Assembly: GCF_030413615.1 (NCBI RefSeq)
Contig: NZ_CP129236.1
Location: 3,518,001-3,582,000 of the forward strand
DNA: 64,000 nt
Direction of reading: 5' to 3'
Source: Planococcus shixiaomingii
Lineage (GTDB): Bacteria; Bacillota; Bacilli; Bacillales_A; Planococcaceae
Shown in pieces: positions 1-8,056 of this stretch. The position numbers were made by a program, and so were the translations under genes. Under the pieces are notes generated by a model. It made no database searches. It saw only the letters and a program-made list of their open reading frames with translations, and was not told the DNA's origin. Position 1 is the first letter of the stretch, and each line of letters opens with the position of its first letter.

Positions 1-585
1 CACATTTCTCAACAGGAAGTAAGCAAGCACAAAATCCACCATAGCGATTGGTATGACAATATAAAACAAGGCGCGCCACGGATATTCCCCGACTATCCAC
101 CCTGCCAAAGTTGGCCCGATTGCCGGGGCGAAAGATATGACCAATCCGAATAAACCCATAGCTTCCCCGCGTTTTTCAAGCGGAAAGATTACAAAAAGAA
201 TTGTCTGGGTCAGCGGCATCATGATGCCGGCTCCCGAAGCTTGGATAATCCTTCCTATCATTAAAACCGAAAAGCCGGGTGCAAAGGCGCAAATGATCGT
301 TCCAAAAGTAAACAGCCCCATTGCCGTCAAAAACAAACCGCGCGTTGAAAACTTCCCGATTAAAAAAGCAGTGACCGGAATCATGACTCCGTTGACCAGC
401 ATAAAAACGGTCGTTAGCCACTGCGCTGTATTTGCGTTAATTTTCAAGTCCCTCATAATATGCGGCAAAGCAGTTGCCAGTAACGTTTGATTTAAAATTG
501 CTACGAATACACCCGCCATTAGGACAGCCAGGAAAGGGCCTTTTCTGAACCCCTCAGCTGCCGGAGCTGGTTGTGTTTTCACCAT
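1..585 (-). CDS. MFS multidrug efflux transporter, DHA2 (EmrB/QacA) family, partial
   Basis: The reading frame enters from the left edge, so only the N-terminal 195 residues are visible. The start is an ATG at 585 with a GAGGTGA ribosome binding site. The protein is strongly hydrophobic with about six predicted membrane helices. It shows typical MFS landmarks: LIGKFSTRG after helix 2 (motif A region) and AIGPTLAGWI in helix 5 (motif C of drug:H+ antiporters). Family knowledge points to a proton-driven drug exporter of the 14-helix type, but the substrate cannot be read from sequence. A small membrane protein gene lies 48 bp upstream on the same strand and may be cotranscribed. Confidence 0.9.
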   Translation of the reverse strand, partial: MVKTQPAPAAEGFRKGPFLAVLMAGVFVAILNQTLLATALPHIMRDLKINANTAQWLTTVFMLVNGVMIPVTAFLIGKFSTRGLFLTAMGLFTFGTIICAFAPGFSVLMIGRIIQASGAGIMMPLTQTILFVIFPLEKRGEAMGLFGLVISFAPAIGPTLAGWIVGEYPWRALFYIVIPIAMVDFVLAYFLLRNV

Positions 586-633
586 AGCCGTCACCTCGTT
601 CACCCATCAGAATGAAGCGCTATTCTTTCTCTT

Positions 634-879
634 CTAGAACGTGTGGCTCATTTTGTATCTCATATAGAACGCACCGGCAAACAACAGAATCGGTGGCACA
701 ATCGCCATCTTAAACCAAAGGCCATCATCACCCATAAAAATCAGTAAGCTTGGCAGCAGCAGCGCTACGCCGCTCAAAGCGAGCGCTTGCCACGATTTTT
801 TCCAAATTCCCATGATCAGCAGCACAGCCGATAAAATGACCAGTGACCACAACACAATTCCTGCCAGAAAAAGTCCCAT
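634..879 (-). CDS. Small membrane protein of unknown function (81 aa)
   Basis: An 81-residue protein with three hydrophobic stretches (about residues 3-23, 31-49 and 57-74) joined by short Lys-containing loops. It starts at ATG 879 with an AGGAGG site. I do not recognise the family. It is followed at 48 bp by the DHA2 transporter on the same strand, so the two could form an operon, but nothing shows a functional link. Confidence 0.75.
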   Translation of the reverse strand: MGLFLAGIVLWSLVILSAVLLIMGIWKKSWQALALSGVALLLPSLLIFMGDDGLWFKMAIVPPILLFAGAFYMRYKMSHTF

Positions 880-993
880 GAGATTTTGCCTCCTAATTTA
901 ATTTTCTTTTAATTGTTATACCCCTTTTTACGCATAATCCACCTATCCACTATGTTAAATTACACTCTTATTGCTCACCAATAAAAATTAGCC

Positions 994-1030
994 AAAAAGA
1001 AAAACCGGACGAAAATCAGCCCGTCCGGCT
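994..1030 (-). terminator. Rho-independent terminator of the TraB-family gene
   Basis: Arms ACCGGACG (1004-1011) and CGTCCGGCT (1022-1030) pair. On the minus strand the hairpin is followed by a T-rich run. It lies just past the stop codon of the TraB-family gene. Confidence 0.8.
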
Positions 1031-1042
1031 CTTTAAAATAAA

Positions 1043-2212
1043 TTAAGTTATGTTTTTTAAAAACAAGCGAATTACGTCAGCACCGCCAATAATATTGCCT
1101 GCTGCGGTACCAAGGTTGGTCAAAACAACTACCAGCAAAACACGCGTGACTTTATTGTCCCAAAAGCCTTTTATCGTAAAGACATCTCTCGACAAAGTTT
1201 CAAAATCGCCGACGTTCGGGCGGCGGACATAGGCTTGCGCAAGGCCAGAGAACCACCCTGCAGCAAGCAGCGGATGCAATGCTCCGATCGGCCCGCCGAC
1301 GAATGCGGTCAAAATGGCAAGCGGATGGCCAAACGCCACAGCTGCCCCAATTGCGCCTAGGGTTGCCGTCCATAAAACCCAGCTTATCGTCTGGTCGATG
1401 CCGGCAGCCGGATTCAGGTAAAAGGTGTAGGCAATGATCGCCACCAGCAAAACTGGCAGCGCCCACCCAAGAATGGTAGGCCATTTCGATTTTGGCGGCC
1501 GTGTGGAAAGCGCTTCTAAGTCGTGCTCGTGGTGCACTTCTTTTGTAATCCCCGGCACGTGTGCTGCTCCAAGTACGGCGACAATTTTCTTGCCCGGCGC
1601 TTCTTTGATTTTCTGCGCCAAGTATTGGTCGCGTTCATCGATCAAAGGTGTTTTCAGCTTCGGAAAGGCTTGAGTGAACTCATTCATCACAGCGTTTAAA
1701 GTATCCTGCGATTTCATCTTTTCCAAGTCTTCCTCGGAAATCGTTTCTTTGCTGAAGATGCTGAAAAATACGGATGTCAGCAGCTGGGCTTTCCCCATAA
1801 ATCCGATATTGCCCCAAATCCGGGAAAACGTGATTTGGATGTTGCGGTCGGCAAGCACGAGGTCTGCACCTATTTCTTTTGCCGACTCGATGCCTTGGAT
1901 CATTTCCTGCCCTGGCTTAATGCCGAACTGGTCGGCCAAGCGGTTCTGGAAAGACGAAATGGCCAAGTTCATCAGCAGCAAACTCGCTTTTTTGTCTTTG
2001 ATCACTCTGAATATATCGGTTTCTTTCCATTTGCTGTTGTCTGTAACGGATTGATAGCGCTGCGCATCAAGCTCGATGCATACCGAGTCTGGCCGCTCTC
2101 TTTCAATAACTTCTTTGACCTGCTCTGCACTTTGTTTGGAAACGTGCGCGGTGCCGATCAAAATCAGTTCTTTTTCGCCTAATTGAATTCGCGTAATGTT
2201 TTCTTCCGGCAT
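1043..2212 (-). CDS. TraB/PrgY-family membrane protein
   Basis: A 389-residue protein. The N-terminal half holds the TraB-domain signatures: IGTAHVS near residue 20 and VLGAAHVPGI near residue 215, with acidic residues at ERPDSVCIELD. The C-terminal third has several hydrophobic helices from about residue 250. This domain order, soluble TraB then membrane region, is the usual one for bacterial and archaeal TraB-family proteins. PrgY of Enterococcus is the best studied member and blocks self-response to a peptide pheromone. The family is thought to be related to metalloproteases of the Tiki/GumN type. The substrate here is unknown. The RBS is AAGGAAG. Confidence 0.85.
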   Translation of the reverse strand: MPEENITRIQLGEKELILIGTAHVSKQSAEQVKEVIERERPDSVCIELDAQRYQSVTDNSKWKETDIFRVIKDKKASLLLMNLAISSFQNRLADQFGIKPGQEMIQGIESAKEIGADLVLADRNIQITFSRIWGNIGFMGKAQLLTSVFFSIFSKETISEEDLEKMKSQDTLNAVMNEFTQAFPKLKTPLIDERDQYLAQKIKEAPGKKIVAVLGAAHVPGITKEVHHEHDLEALSTRPPKSKWPTILGWALPVLLVAIIAYTFYLNPAAGIDQTISWVLWTATLGAIGAAVAFGHPLAILTAFVGGPIGALHPLLAAGWFSGLAQAYVRRPNVGDFETLSRDVFTIKGFWDNKVTRVLLVVVLTNLGTAAGNIIGGADVIRLFLKNIT

Positions 2213-2346
2213 AGTGTACTTCCTTTATAGAAATGTATTTCTTCTCACTTTACGCGTGAAAAGACTGTCTATTCTTATAATGAATCACAACGGCCGAAAT
2301 ATCAATGCTCCGCCCTCGGTTTCTGCGTTTGCAATCAATAAAATTG

Positions 2347-3192
2347 TCACAAACCTTTCGCATTGAAGGTGTCGCCTTCTTTCAGGTTGCCGGCTTCAAA
2401 GCCGCGGTAAAACCAGTTTTTGCGCTGTTCGCTTGTGCCGTGGGTAAAACTTTCCGGCACCACGTAGCCGCGCGCCCGTTTTTGGATGGTGTCGTCACCT
2501 ACCGCGCTGGCAGCCGTCAGCGCCTCTTCCAAGTCGCCCTCTTCAAGCAAACCCATTTCTTCTGCGTGATGCGCCCAGACGCCCGACAAATAATCCGCCT
2601 GCAGCTCGAGGCGAACTTGCAGCTTGTTGTATTCTTCTTCGCTCAGCTGGTTGCGGAGCGGCTGGACTTCTTCCATCACACCAAGCAAGTTCTGCACATG
2701 ATGGCCGACTTCGTGTGCAATTACGTATGCCATAGCAAAATCGCCCGGCGCTTGGAACTGCTGCTGCAATTCATCGTAAAAGCTTAAGTCGATGTACAGC
2801 TTCTGATCGCCTGGGCAATAGAATGGCCCGACAGAAGCCCCAGCAGTCCCGCAAGCCGATTCGACGCTGCCGCTAAATAATACCAAGGTCGGTTCCACAT
2901 ATTCCATGCCTTCCTCGGCAAAAACTTCCGTCCAGATCTCTTCCGTATCCGCCAAGACAACCGAAACGAATTCCGCCCGTTCCTGATCTTCCGCCGTTTC
3001 CACATAAGGCTGGTTCCCGCTCGTTCCGGCACCGCCCAATTCATTCAGGACCGCTGTCGGGTCGCCGCCCATCAGCGCTACTATCAATACGATGACCAAG
3101 CCGCCAAGCCCGCCGCCTACCAGCTTGCCTCCACCGCCCATTCCCCGTCTGTCTTCAACATTCCGGCTTGCTCTTCTGCCTTGCCACTTCAT
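2347..3192 (-). CDS. ypfJ: Neutral zinc metallopeptidase, YpfJ family
   Basis: A 281-residue protein with a basic Gly-rich N-terminus, one membrane helix (about residues 28-42) and an extracytoplasmic domain. The zinc motif HEVGHH is at residues 160-165, and a downstream ELQADYLSG supplies the likely third acidic ligand. Two cysteines (about 114 and 126) may form a disulfide. This matches the YpfJ/KPN_02809 putative neutral zinc metallopeptidase family in length and layout. The RBS is GGGGAG. The physiological substrate of the family is not known to me. Confidence 0.88.
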   Translation of the reverse strand: MKWQGRRASRNVEDRRGMGGGGKLVGGGLGGLVIVLIVALMGGDPTAVLNELGGAGTSGNQPYVETAEDQERAEFVSVVLADTEEIWTEVFAEEGMEYVEPTLVLFSGSVESACGTAGASVGPFYCPGDQKLYIDLSFYDELQQQFQAPGDFAMAYVIAHEVGHHVQNLLGVMEEVQPLRNQLSEEEYNKLQVRLELQADYLSGVWAHHAEEMGLLEEGDLEEALTAASAVGDDTIQKRARGYVVPESFTHGTSEQRKNWFYRGFEAGNLKEGDTFNAKGL

Positions 3193-3245
3193 AATATCTC
3201 CCCGCTTTCATCCTCTAACACTGTATTTGCTTATACCCAAATTCT

Positions 3246-3866
3246 CTAGGTTTCTAATCCAGTTCCTGAAAGATGGTACACCAAAAAGCGTTCACGCAAA
3301 TTCTTTTGTATTCCGGGCAACTCGATTTCTTGTTTTAATTCGAAAGAAGTGCGGTGCTCAAGAAAATCGATATAGTCATCCGAAGGAAAAAACAACAGCA
3401 CGTCCACTTCACGCGGCACCACTTCCACAGAGCGCAAAATATTTGCGATCACGGACATGAAAATCTGGACCGAGAACGGATTAAAAAAATAAAAGCGGTT
3501 ATCTCTTGAATTGATGGTGTAATCTTGCGCCGGGCAGCAATAAAACCGGATCTTTCCTTTTGTGTTTTTTCTTTTACTTTCATACTCCGCCAGATTTTTC
3601 AGCGCATCGTTGTAAAACTCTGGATTCAGTTCAACGCCGGCCGTTTCACAACCGAATAAATAATGGACATAAAAGTTCAGCCGGCCTTTGCCGCAGCCGA
3701 AATCAACAAGGCGGTCACTTTCGGCGAGTTGATACTGGCTAAACAGCCGGTCCAGCAACGCATAAGAGGTCGGTTCATAGCGGTGAAAATGCGGAGAGTC
3801 GTTGAACCCGCGCTGGCTGCCTTCCGTATTTACATTCAAGAGCTTGTCGAATTCGCTTTCTTTCAT
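3246..3866 (-). CDS. Class I SAM-dependent methyltransferase
   Basis: A 206-residue protein from the ATG at 3866. That start is preferred because GAGGTGG sits just upstream, while the more upstream ATG at 3914 has no ribosome binding site. The SAM-binding motif I is LVDFGCGKGRLNFYV (about residues 52-66), followed by the acidic GVELNPEF that contacts the ribose. The FFNPF stretch in the middle is common in small methyltransferases that lie away from known operons. The substrate is unknown. The gene is transcribed divergently from the lysine riboswitch and dapA. Confidence 0.8.
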   Translation of the reverse strand: MKESEFDKLLNVNTEGSQRGFNDSPHFHRYEPTSYALLDRLFSQYQLAESDRLVDFGCGKGRLNFYVHYLFGCETAGVELNPEFYNDALKNLAEYESKRKNTKGKIRFYCCPAQDYTINSRDNRFYFFNPFSVQIFMSVIANILRSVEVVPREVDVLLFFPSDDYIDFLEHRTSFELKQEIELPGIQKNLRERFLVYHLSGTGLET

Positions 3867-3978
3867 AATTCCCACCTCGCATCCTGCCAAGATAATACCC
3901 GCTTCCCCTTGCATTTAAAAGAAATTTTTGTTAAAGTCTAGCTAATTCAATATTTCCTGCTTCATTTATTTGAAGTGA

Positions 3979-4150
3979 GGATAGAGGTGCAAAAACCATC
4001 AGTACGCAAGCCGAGGAGTATGAGATCCTTTGACGTTTGCGGAAAGGGGGATTTGCCGAAGCGGCGAGAATCTCATGATCTCACCCGCTGGTTCTGCATT
4101 GAACAAATGCAGGACTGTCATATAGGAAACTATATGGAGGGCTATCTGAC
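3979..4150 (+). ncRNA. Lysine (L-box) riboswitch aptamer
   Basis: The conserved L-box core is readable in order: GATAGAGGTGC, AGTACG, GGAAAGGGGGATTTGCCGAA and TGCAGGACTGTC. GATAG (3980-3984) pairs with CTATC (4142-4146) to close P1. The element lies 130 bp before dapA and is followed by a terminator. This is the known class in which lysine binding favours premature termination, so dapA should be expressed when lysine is scarce. Confidence 0.93.
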
Positions 4151-4183
4151 GCACAGAAACGACTGGTAAACATTGTTTCTACT

Positions 4184-4215
4184 GCACCGACGAGACCCTC
4201 GTTGGTGCTTTTTTT
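4184..4215 (+). terminator. Riboswitch-controlled intrinsic terminator ahead of dapA
   Basis: GCACCGACGAG and CTCGTTGGTGC form an 11-bp stem (one G-U pair) with a 3-nt loop, followed by seven T. It sits between the lysine aptamer and dapA, the place expected for the expression platform. Confidence 0.92.
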
Positions 4216-4279
4216 GTTTATTTTCGGCTGCCCGACACCTCAGGATTAGGAAACTAAAAAATGATAAGGGTGTGAGCTT

Positions 4280-5170
4280 ATGAATTTTGGCCAAGTAATA
4301 ACAGCAATGGTGACTCCTTTTGACGCAAGCGGAGAAATAGATTTTCAAGCCACAAAAGCATTAGTGGAGCATTTGATCTCCAACGGATCGGACGGATTGG
4401 TCGTCGCTGGCACTACCGGAGAATCGCCGACTTTGACCTCTGAGGAAAAAGTGGAGCTGTTCAAATTTGTGGTGGCAACCGTTGATGGCCGGGTTCCGGT
4501 CATTGCCGGAACCGGCTCCAACAATACACGTGCTTCAATCGCCCTTACAAAACAGGCAGAAGCAGCCGGTGTCGACGGCATCATGCTCGTCGCCCCGTAT
4601 TACAACAAGCCTTCCCAAGAAGGCATGTACCAGCATTTCCAAGCGATTGCAGCCGCCACTTCCTTGCCGGTCATGCTTTACAATATTCCAGGCCGCAGTG
4701 TCGTCAATATGTCTGTTGAGCTGATCATTCGCCTATCAGCTATCGACAACATCGTCTCTGTAAAAGAAGCGAGCGGCGACTTGGATGCTATGGCTGCAAT
4801 TATCGAAGGCACACCGGATACCTTTTCGCTTTACAGCGGCGATGATGGATTGACGCTTCCCGTGCTCGCTATCGGCGGACAAGGCATCGTCTCTGTTGCC
4901 TCCCATGTGATCGGCAACGAAATGCAGGAAATGATTTCAAACTTCAACCAAGGCGAGACAGCAGCCGCAGCTGCCGCTCACCGCCAATTGCTTCCGGTGA
5001 TGAAAGCATTATTCGCCGCACCGAATCCGACACCGGTAAAAACAGCGCTGAACTTAACAGGCATTTCAGTCGGCGGCGTCCGCTTGCCAATGATTCCTTT
5101 GACTGCTGAACAAACTGAAGCGTTAAAGCAAGCTCTGCCTGCTGACAAATTGTCTGCCGCTACAAAATAA
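4280..5170 (+). CDS. dapA: 4-hydroxy-tetrahydrodipicolinate synthase
   Basis: A 296-residue cytosolic enzyme of normal DapA length. It condenses pyruvate with aspartate semialdehyde, the first committed step to diaminopimelate and lysine. Visible catalytic features are GTTGESPT (T45-T46 of the proton relay), YNIPGR with Tyr134 and Arg139, and VKEASGD with the Schiff-base Lys162. The gene stands alone rather than in an asd-dapG-dapA operon. It is preceded by a lysine riboswitch and followed by its own terminator, so lysine is its likely main regulator. The start has the weaker site AAGGGTGTGAG. Confidence 0.97.
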   Translation: MNFGQVITAMVTPFDASGEIDFQATKALVEHLISNGSDGLVVAGTTGESPTLTSEEKVELFKFVVATVDGRVPVIAGTGSNNTRASIALTKQAEAAGVDGIMLVAPYYNKPSQEGMYQHFQAIAAATSLPVMLYNIPGRSVVNMSVELIIRLSAIDNIVSVKEASGDLDAMAAIIEGTPDTFSLYSGDDGLTLPVLAIGGQGIVSVASHVIGNEMQEMISNFNQGETAAAAAAHRQLLPVMKALFAAPNPTPVKTALNLTGISVGGVRLPMIPLTAEQTEALKQALPADKLSAATK

Positions 5171-5183
5171 TCGCCAATACAGC

Positions 5184-5220
5184 AAAAACCGCTGAAGTTC
5201 TGCTTCAGCGGTTTTTCTTT
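5184..5220. terminator. Bidirectional terminator between dapA and rsbR
   Basis: AAAAACCGCTGAAG and CTTCAGCGGTTTTT form a near-perfect stem with A and T runs on both sides. It serves the two convergent genes and touches the rsbR stop codon. Confidence 0.9.
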
Positions 5221-6061
5221 ATTTTCCGAAATTCAATTTTTGGACGGTTTGTTTCAAGCTTCCGCCTATGTCAAAGCTGTTAATGTCTATGCCAAGCTGT
5301 GCCAAGGTCAAGGCAATCTCTGGACGAATGCCTGTCAAGACTGCACGGACTCCAACCAGATTCAAAGATTGAACAATTTTGATGATTTGCTCTGCCACTG
5401 TAGAATCGACTTTGACAACCCCAGACAAATCGATGATCAATGTCGTGATGCGCAACCGGTTTGCTGCCATGAGCGTTTTCTCAAGCATATAACGCGCTCT
5501 CTCCAAATCGAGATCTCCGATAATCGGCAAAACCGCAATGTGGTCGGTCAACGGAACAACAGGAGCAGACAATTCAAGAAATTCCTTTCGTGCTGTTGCC
5601 AGATTTTCTGAATAAGCATCAATATAAGCCGTACTATATGAAGTAGTGGCATGGTCCATTAATGAATGGAAAAATTCCATGCCTTCTAAGATGTGCTCAA
5701 CGGACATGTTTCGGTGCAACGCTTCAGTTTTCATCAATTTGCCAATGTGCTTTCGGTAAACGGACGTTTCCGCTAAGGCCTTTTCTAATGAAATTCCCTG
5801 GTCTAAAAAGTACTTTCCTGTTACTTCTCCCCATTGATGGATTTGATTGTATGCACCTTGCTGATCCAAATATTGCTGAATGGAACTGCCCAATAGGTCA
5901 ATAAACTTCGCTCTTTCTTCTAATACAATTTGGATAAATTCTTCGTGCTGCGCTAATTCTTCCCTATTGGCGTCTTTCACCATTTCTTCATGAATCAACT
6001 GCGCAATAAGGTATTTATCTTCTGCCACTCGTTCTCCTAATAATACGATATCTCTATCCAT
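5219..6061 (-). CDS. rsbR: RsbR-type stressosome co-antagonist (STAS domain)
   Basis: A 280-residue protein with an N-terminal helical sensor-like region (1-165) and a C-terminal STAS domain (about 172-277). The STAS part has DLSGVVKVDSTVA and TGIRPEIALTLAQLGID. Ser220 and Thr252 align with the phosphorylated T171 and T205 of B. subtilis RsbRA. In that organism such proteins scaffold the stressosome with RsbS and release RsbT to activate SigB. No rsbS, rsbT or sigB lies in the window. It ends an apparent operon after rsbQ and a PAS-GGDEF gene, with a 94-bp gap. The RBS is AGGAGG. Which RsbR paralogue (RA-RD) it matches I cannot say. Confidence 0.88.
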   Translation of the reverse strand: MDRDIVLLGERVAEDKYLIAQLIHEEMVKDANREELAQHEEFIQIVLEERAKFIDLLGSSIQQYLDQQGAYNQIHQWGEVTGKYFLDQGISLEKALAETSVYRKHIGKLMKTEALHRNMSVEHILEGMEFFHSLMDHATTSYSTAYIDAYSENLATARKEFLELSAPVVPLTDHIAVLPIIGDLDLERARYMLEKTLMAANRLRITTLIIDLSGVVKVDSTVAEQIIKIVQSLNLVGVRAVLTGIRPEIALTLAQLGIDINSFDIGGSLKQTVQKLNFGK

Positions 6062-6155
6062 CTGTTCCTCCTGAAAAAACCTTCATTATTATCTCCCCTC
6101 ATTATAACTATACCAAGGAAGTTTCGCACAGTTTTATTTCGGCCTCGCTGAAGCA

Positions 6156-7103
6156 TTACTGCCAACTTGCGGTAACAAGGTTCCGCCCGGAGTTTTTAGA
6201 ATGATAGAGCGCTCTGTCCGCTTTGGCGAATAGGCTCGAAGAATCATCGCCCGCTTCATAGACAGCAACACCGATGCTAATAGTGATCTTCACATGTTTC
6301 CATGAACCCCGTTCGACAGTTTCACGGATTTGTTCTGCTTTATGCCATGCATCAATTTTGTCTGTATTCGGAAGTACGATGACAAATTCTTCTCCTCCCA
6401 TACGGGCTGCAATATCCTGTTCCGTTAGTTCCGCTTGCAATTTCCAAGCCAATTCCTGCAGGACGACATCGCCTGTTAGATGGCCATATGTATCATTCAC
6501 ATGCTTGAAATGATCAATATCCACCACTAGCACTGCTAATGGACTGCCGGTTTTTGAAGATTCCTCTATCAAATGCAGCAGCTTGTCATCCAAATAACGC
6601 CGGTTTTTCAGACCAGTAAGCGGATCTGTTACCGTCAATCCTTGCAATTGAATGTTCAGCTTCTCCACTTCCCGCTTCTTGCCTTCCACTTCTTTCATCA
6701 ACTCCTGGAGCCTGTCATACGCTTCTGCAGTTTCCTGATTGATTTTTTCCGCTTGGCGTTTTGCTTGAAGCAGTTCGTTTTCGTATTCTTGGCGCACAGT
6801 CATTGCCAAAAGCACACATTCATATCGGCCGTTCCGCTCTGCCGCATTCATCAATACCGGAATCCGGCCAGTTGCACTTTTTAACGTCAAATACATTTCA
6901 TCCACTTTTCCATGCGTGTTGATGGACGGTGTAAAATAAGTTTGGAAATAGACGCGTGACGCTACTGTGAGCAAGTCGTGCATATGGGTTAGAGGTTCAG
7001 TTGCCCCAATCAAGTTTTTCAAGGTCTCATTCATTTCAATGATGCAGTTGGCTGGGTCAATCACTAAATAGCCGCAAGGCGCTGTATTCAACTGCTCTTC
7101 CAT
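6156..7103 (-). CDS. PAS-GGDEF diguanylate cyclase
   Basis: A 315-residue protein with a PAS-like sensor (1-105), a coiled coil (about 108-155) and a GGDEF domain (157-312). The active-site motif is GGEEF at 236-240, preceded by DIDHFKHVNDTYGH, so cyclic-di-GMP synthesis from two GTP is expected. No RxxD inhibitory site is seen five residues before GGEEF (the sequence there is TEQD), so product inhibition at a classic I-site is not expected. The gene begins 14 bp after rsbQ on the same strand with GGGGAG as RBS. The layout PAS, coiled coil, output copies that of B. subtilis RsbP, the RsbQ partner, except that RsbP ends in a PP2C phosphatase. Confidence 0.9.
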   Translation of the reverse strand: MEEQLNTAPCGYLVIDPANCIIEMNETLKNLIGATEPLTHMHDLLTVASRVYFQTYFTPSINTHGKVDEMYLTLKSATGRIPVLMNAAERNGRYECVLLAMTVRQEYENELLQAKRQAEKINQETAEAYDRLQELMKEVEGKKREVEKLNIQLQGLTVTDPLTGLKNRRYLDDKLLHLIEESSKTGSPLAVLVVDIDHFKHVNDTYGHLTGDVVLQELAWKLQAELTEQDIAARMGGEEFVIVLPNTDKIDAWHKAEQIRETVERGSWKHVKITISIGVAVYEAGDDSSSLFAKADRALYHSKNSGRNLVTASWQ

Positions 7104-7117
7104 AGTGTCTCCCCTCT

Positions 7118-7918
7118 CTATTTCGCCAAGTATTCTCTTATGCAGCGAATTGTTTCCTCAGCATCGCTGATGTGCGGATTGTGGCCCATAGTATCCATTA
7201 TCTTGAATTCACTGTTCGGGACTCTGCTGTGAATATATTCACCAATTTCGATTGGCACAATGGCATCAAATTTCGGCTGCAGCACCAAAGTCGGCACTGT
7301 CACTTTTCTCAACTCTTCACGGACATCCGAATTGAACGTCACTTCCGCAAACTGGCGGGCGATGATCGGATCATTTGAGCGAAACAGCTTTTCCAGATCC
7401 TCTGCTAATTCTGGACGTTCAGGATTTTGCATACTGACTGGTGCCAAGTATTTTGCCCATTCTTTATAATTCACTTCCATCATTTCCAGCAGTTCATCAA
7501 TATCTTCCTTATCAAAGCCACCCTTATATCCCGGTTCATTCAAATAACGAGGCGATGGACCGATCATAACGAGTTTGTCTATCAACTCTGGCTGGTCAAT
7601 GGCCGCAAGAGCTCCAATCATGCTGCTGACCGAATGTCCGATAAAAATGATGTTTTTCAGTTCAAGCGCTGCACATATTTCCAATACGTCCTCTTTATAG
7701 CCATGAAGCGAATTATAGCGTTCTGTAGAGTATTGCGACTTGTCGCTTTTTCCTGATCCAACATAATCGAATAACACTACTCGATACTCGTCGAGAAAAG
7801 CCGCTTCCACTTTGCGCCATACTGACTGATCGCAGCCAAATCCATGAGCGAATACAAGAACCTGATCTCCCTGGCCTTTTACTCGCACATTATTGCGTTT
7901 CAAAATGTCTGTTTTCAT
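7118..7918 (-). CDS. rsbQ: RsbQ-type alpha/beta hydrolase
   Basis: A 266-residue alpha/beta hydrolase that reads like B. subtilis RsbQ along its length (FGCDQSVW, FDYVGSGKSD, DPIIARQFAEV). The triad is Ser96 in GHSVSS, Asp218 in PKFDAI and His246 in MGHNPH, which matches RsbQ positions within one residue. In B. subtilis RsbQ is needed for the PAS domain of RsbP to sense energy stress, perhaps by making or delivering a small ligand. KAI2/DAD2 plant receptors belong to the same fold group. Here the next gene is a PAS-GGDEF protein, not RsbP. The RBS is GGGGAG. Confidence 0.9.
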   Translation of the reverse strand: MKTDILKRNNVRVKGQGDQVLVFAHGFGCDQSVWRKVEAAFLDEYRVVLFDYVGSGKSDKSQYSTERYNSLHGYKEDVLEICAALELKNIIFIGHSVSSMIGALAAIDQPELIDKLVMIGPSPRYLNEPGYKGGFDKEDIDELLEMMEVNYKEWAKYLAPVSMQNPERPELAEDLEKLFRSNDPIIARQFAEVTFNSDVREELRKVTVPTLVLQPKFDAIVPIEIGEYIHSRVPNSEFKIMDTMGHNPHISDAEETIRCIREYLAK

Positions 7919-8056
7919 CTTCTGACTCCCCTGCTCCTGATTGGTTCTTATTTATATTAGATGTAATATTTTCCTAAGTTCCTTCTATAATATCATTTAT
8001 TGAGAGAACAAGAAAAAAGAAAGCAGGACAATTTTCACAAGTGAAGTTGTTTTTTA

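Noticed and set aside
8026..8056. Inverted repeat after the MATE gene as terminator
   Set aside because: The stem is imperfect and the T run faces the plus strand, where no gene ends.
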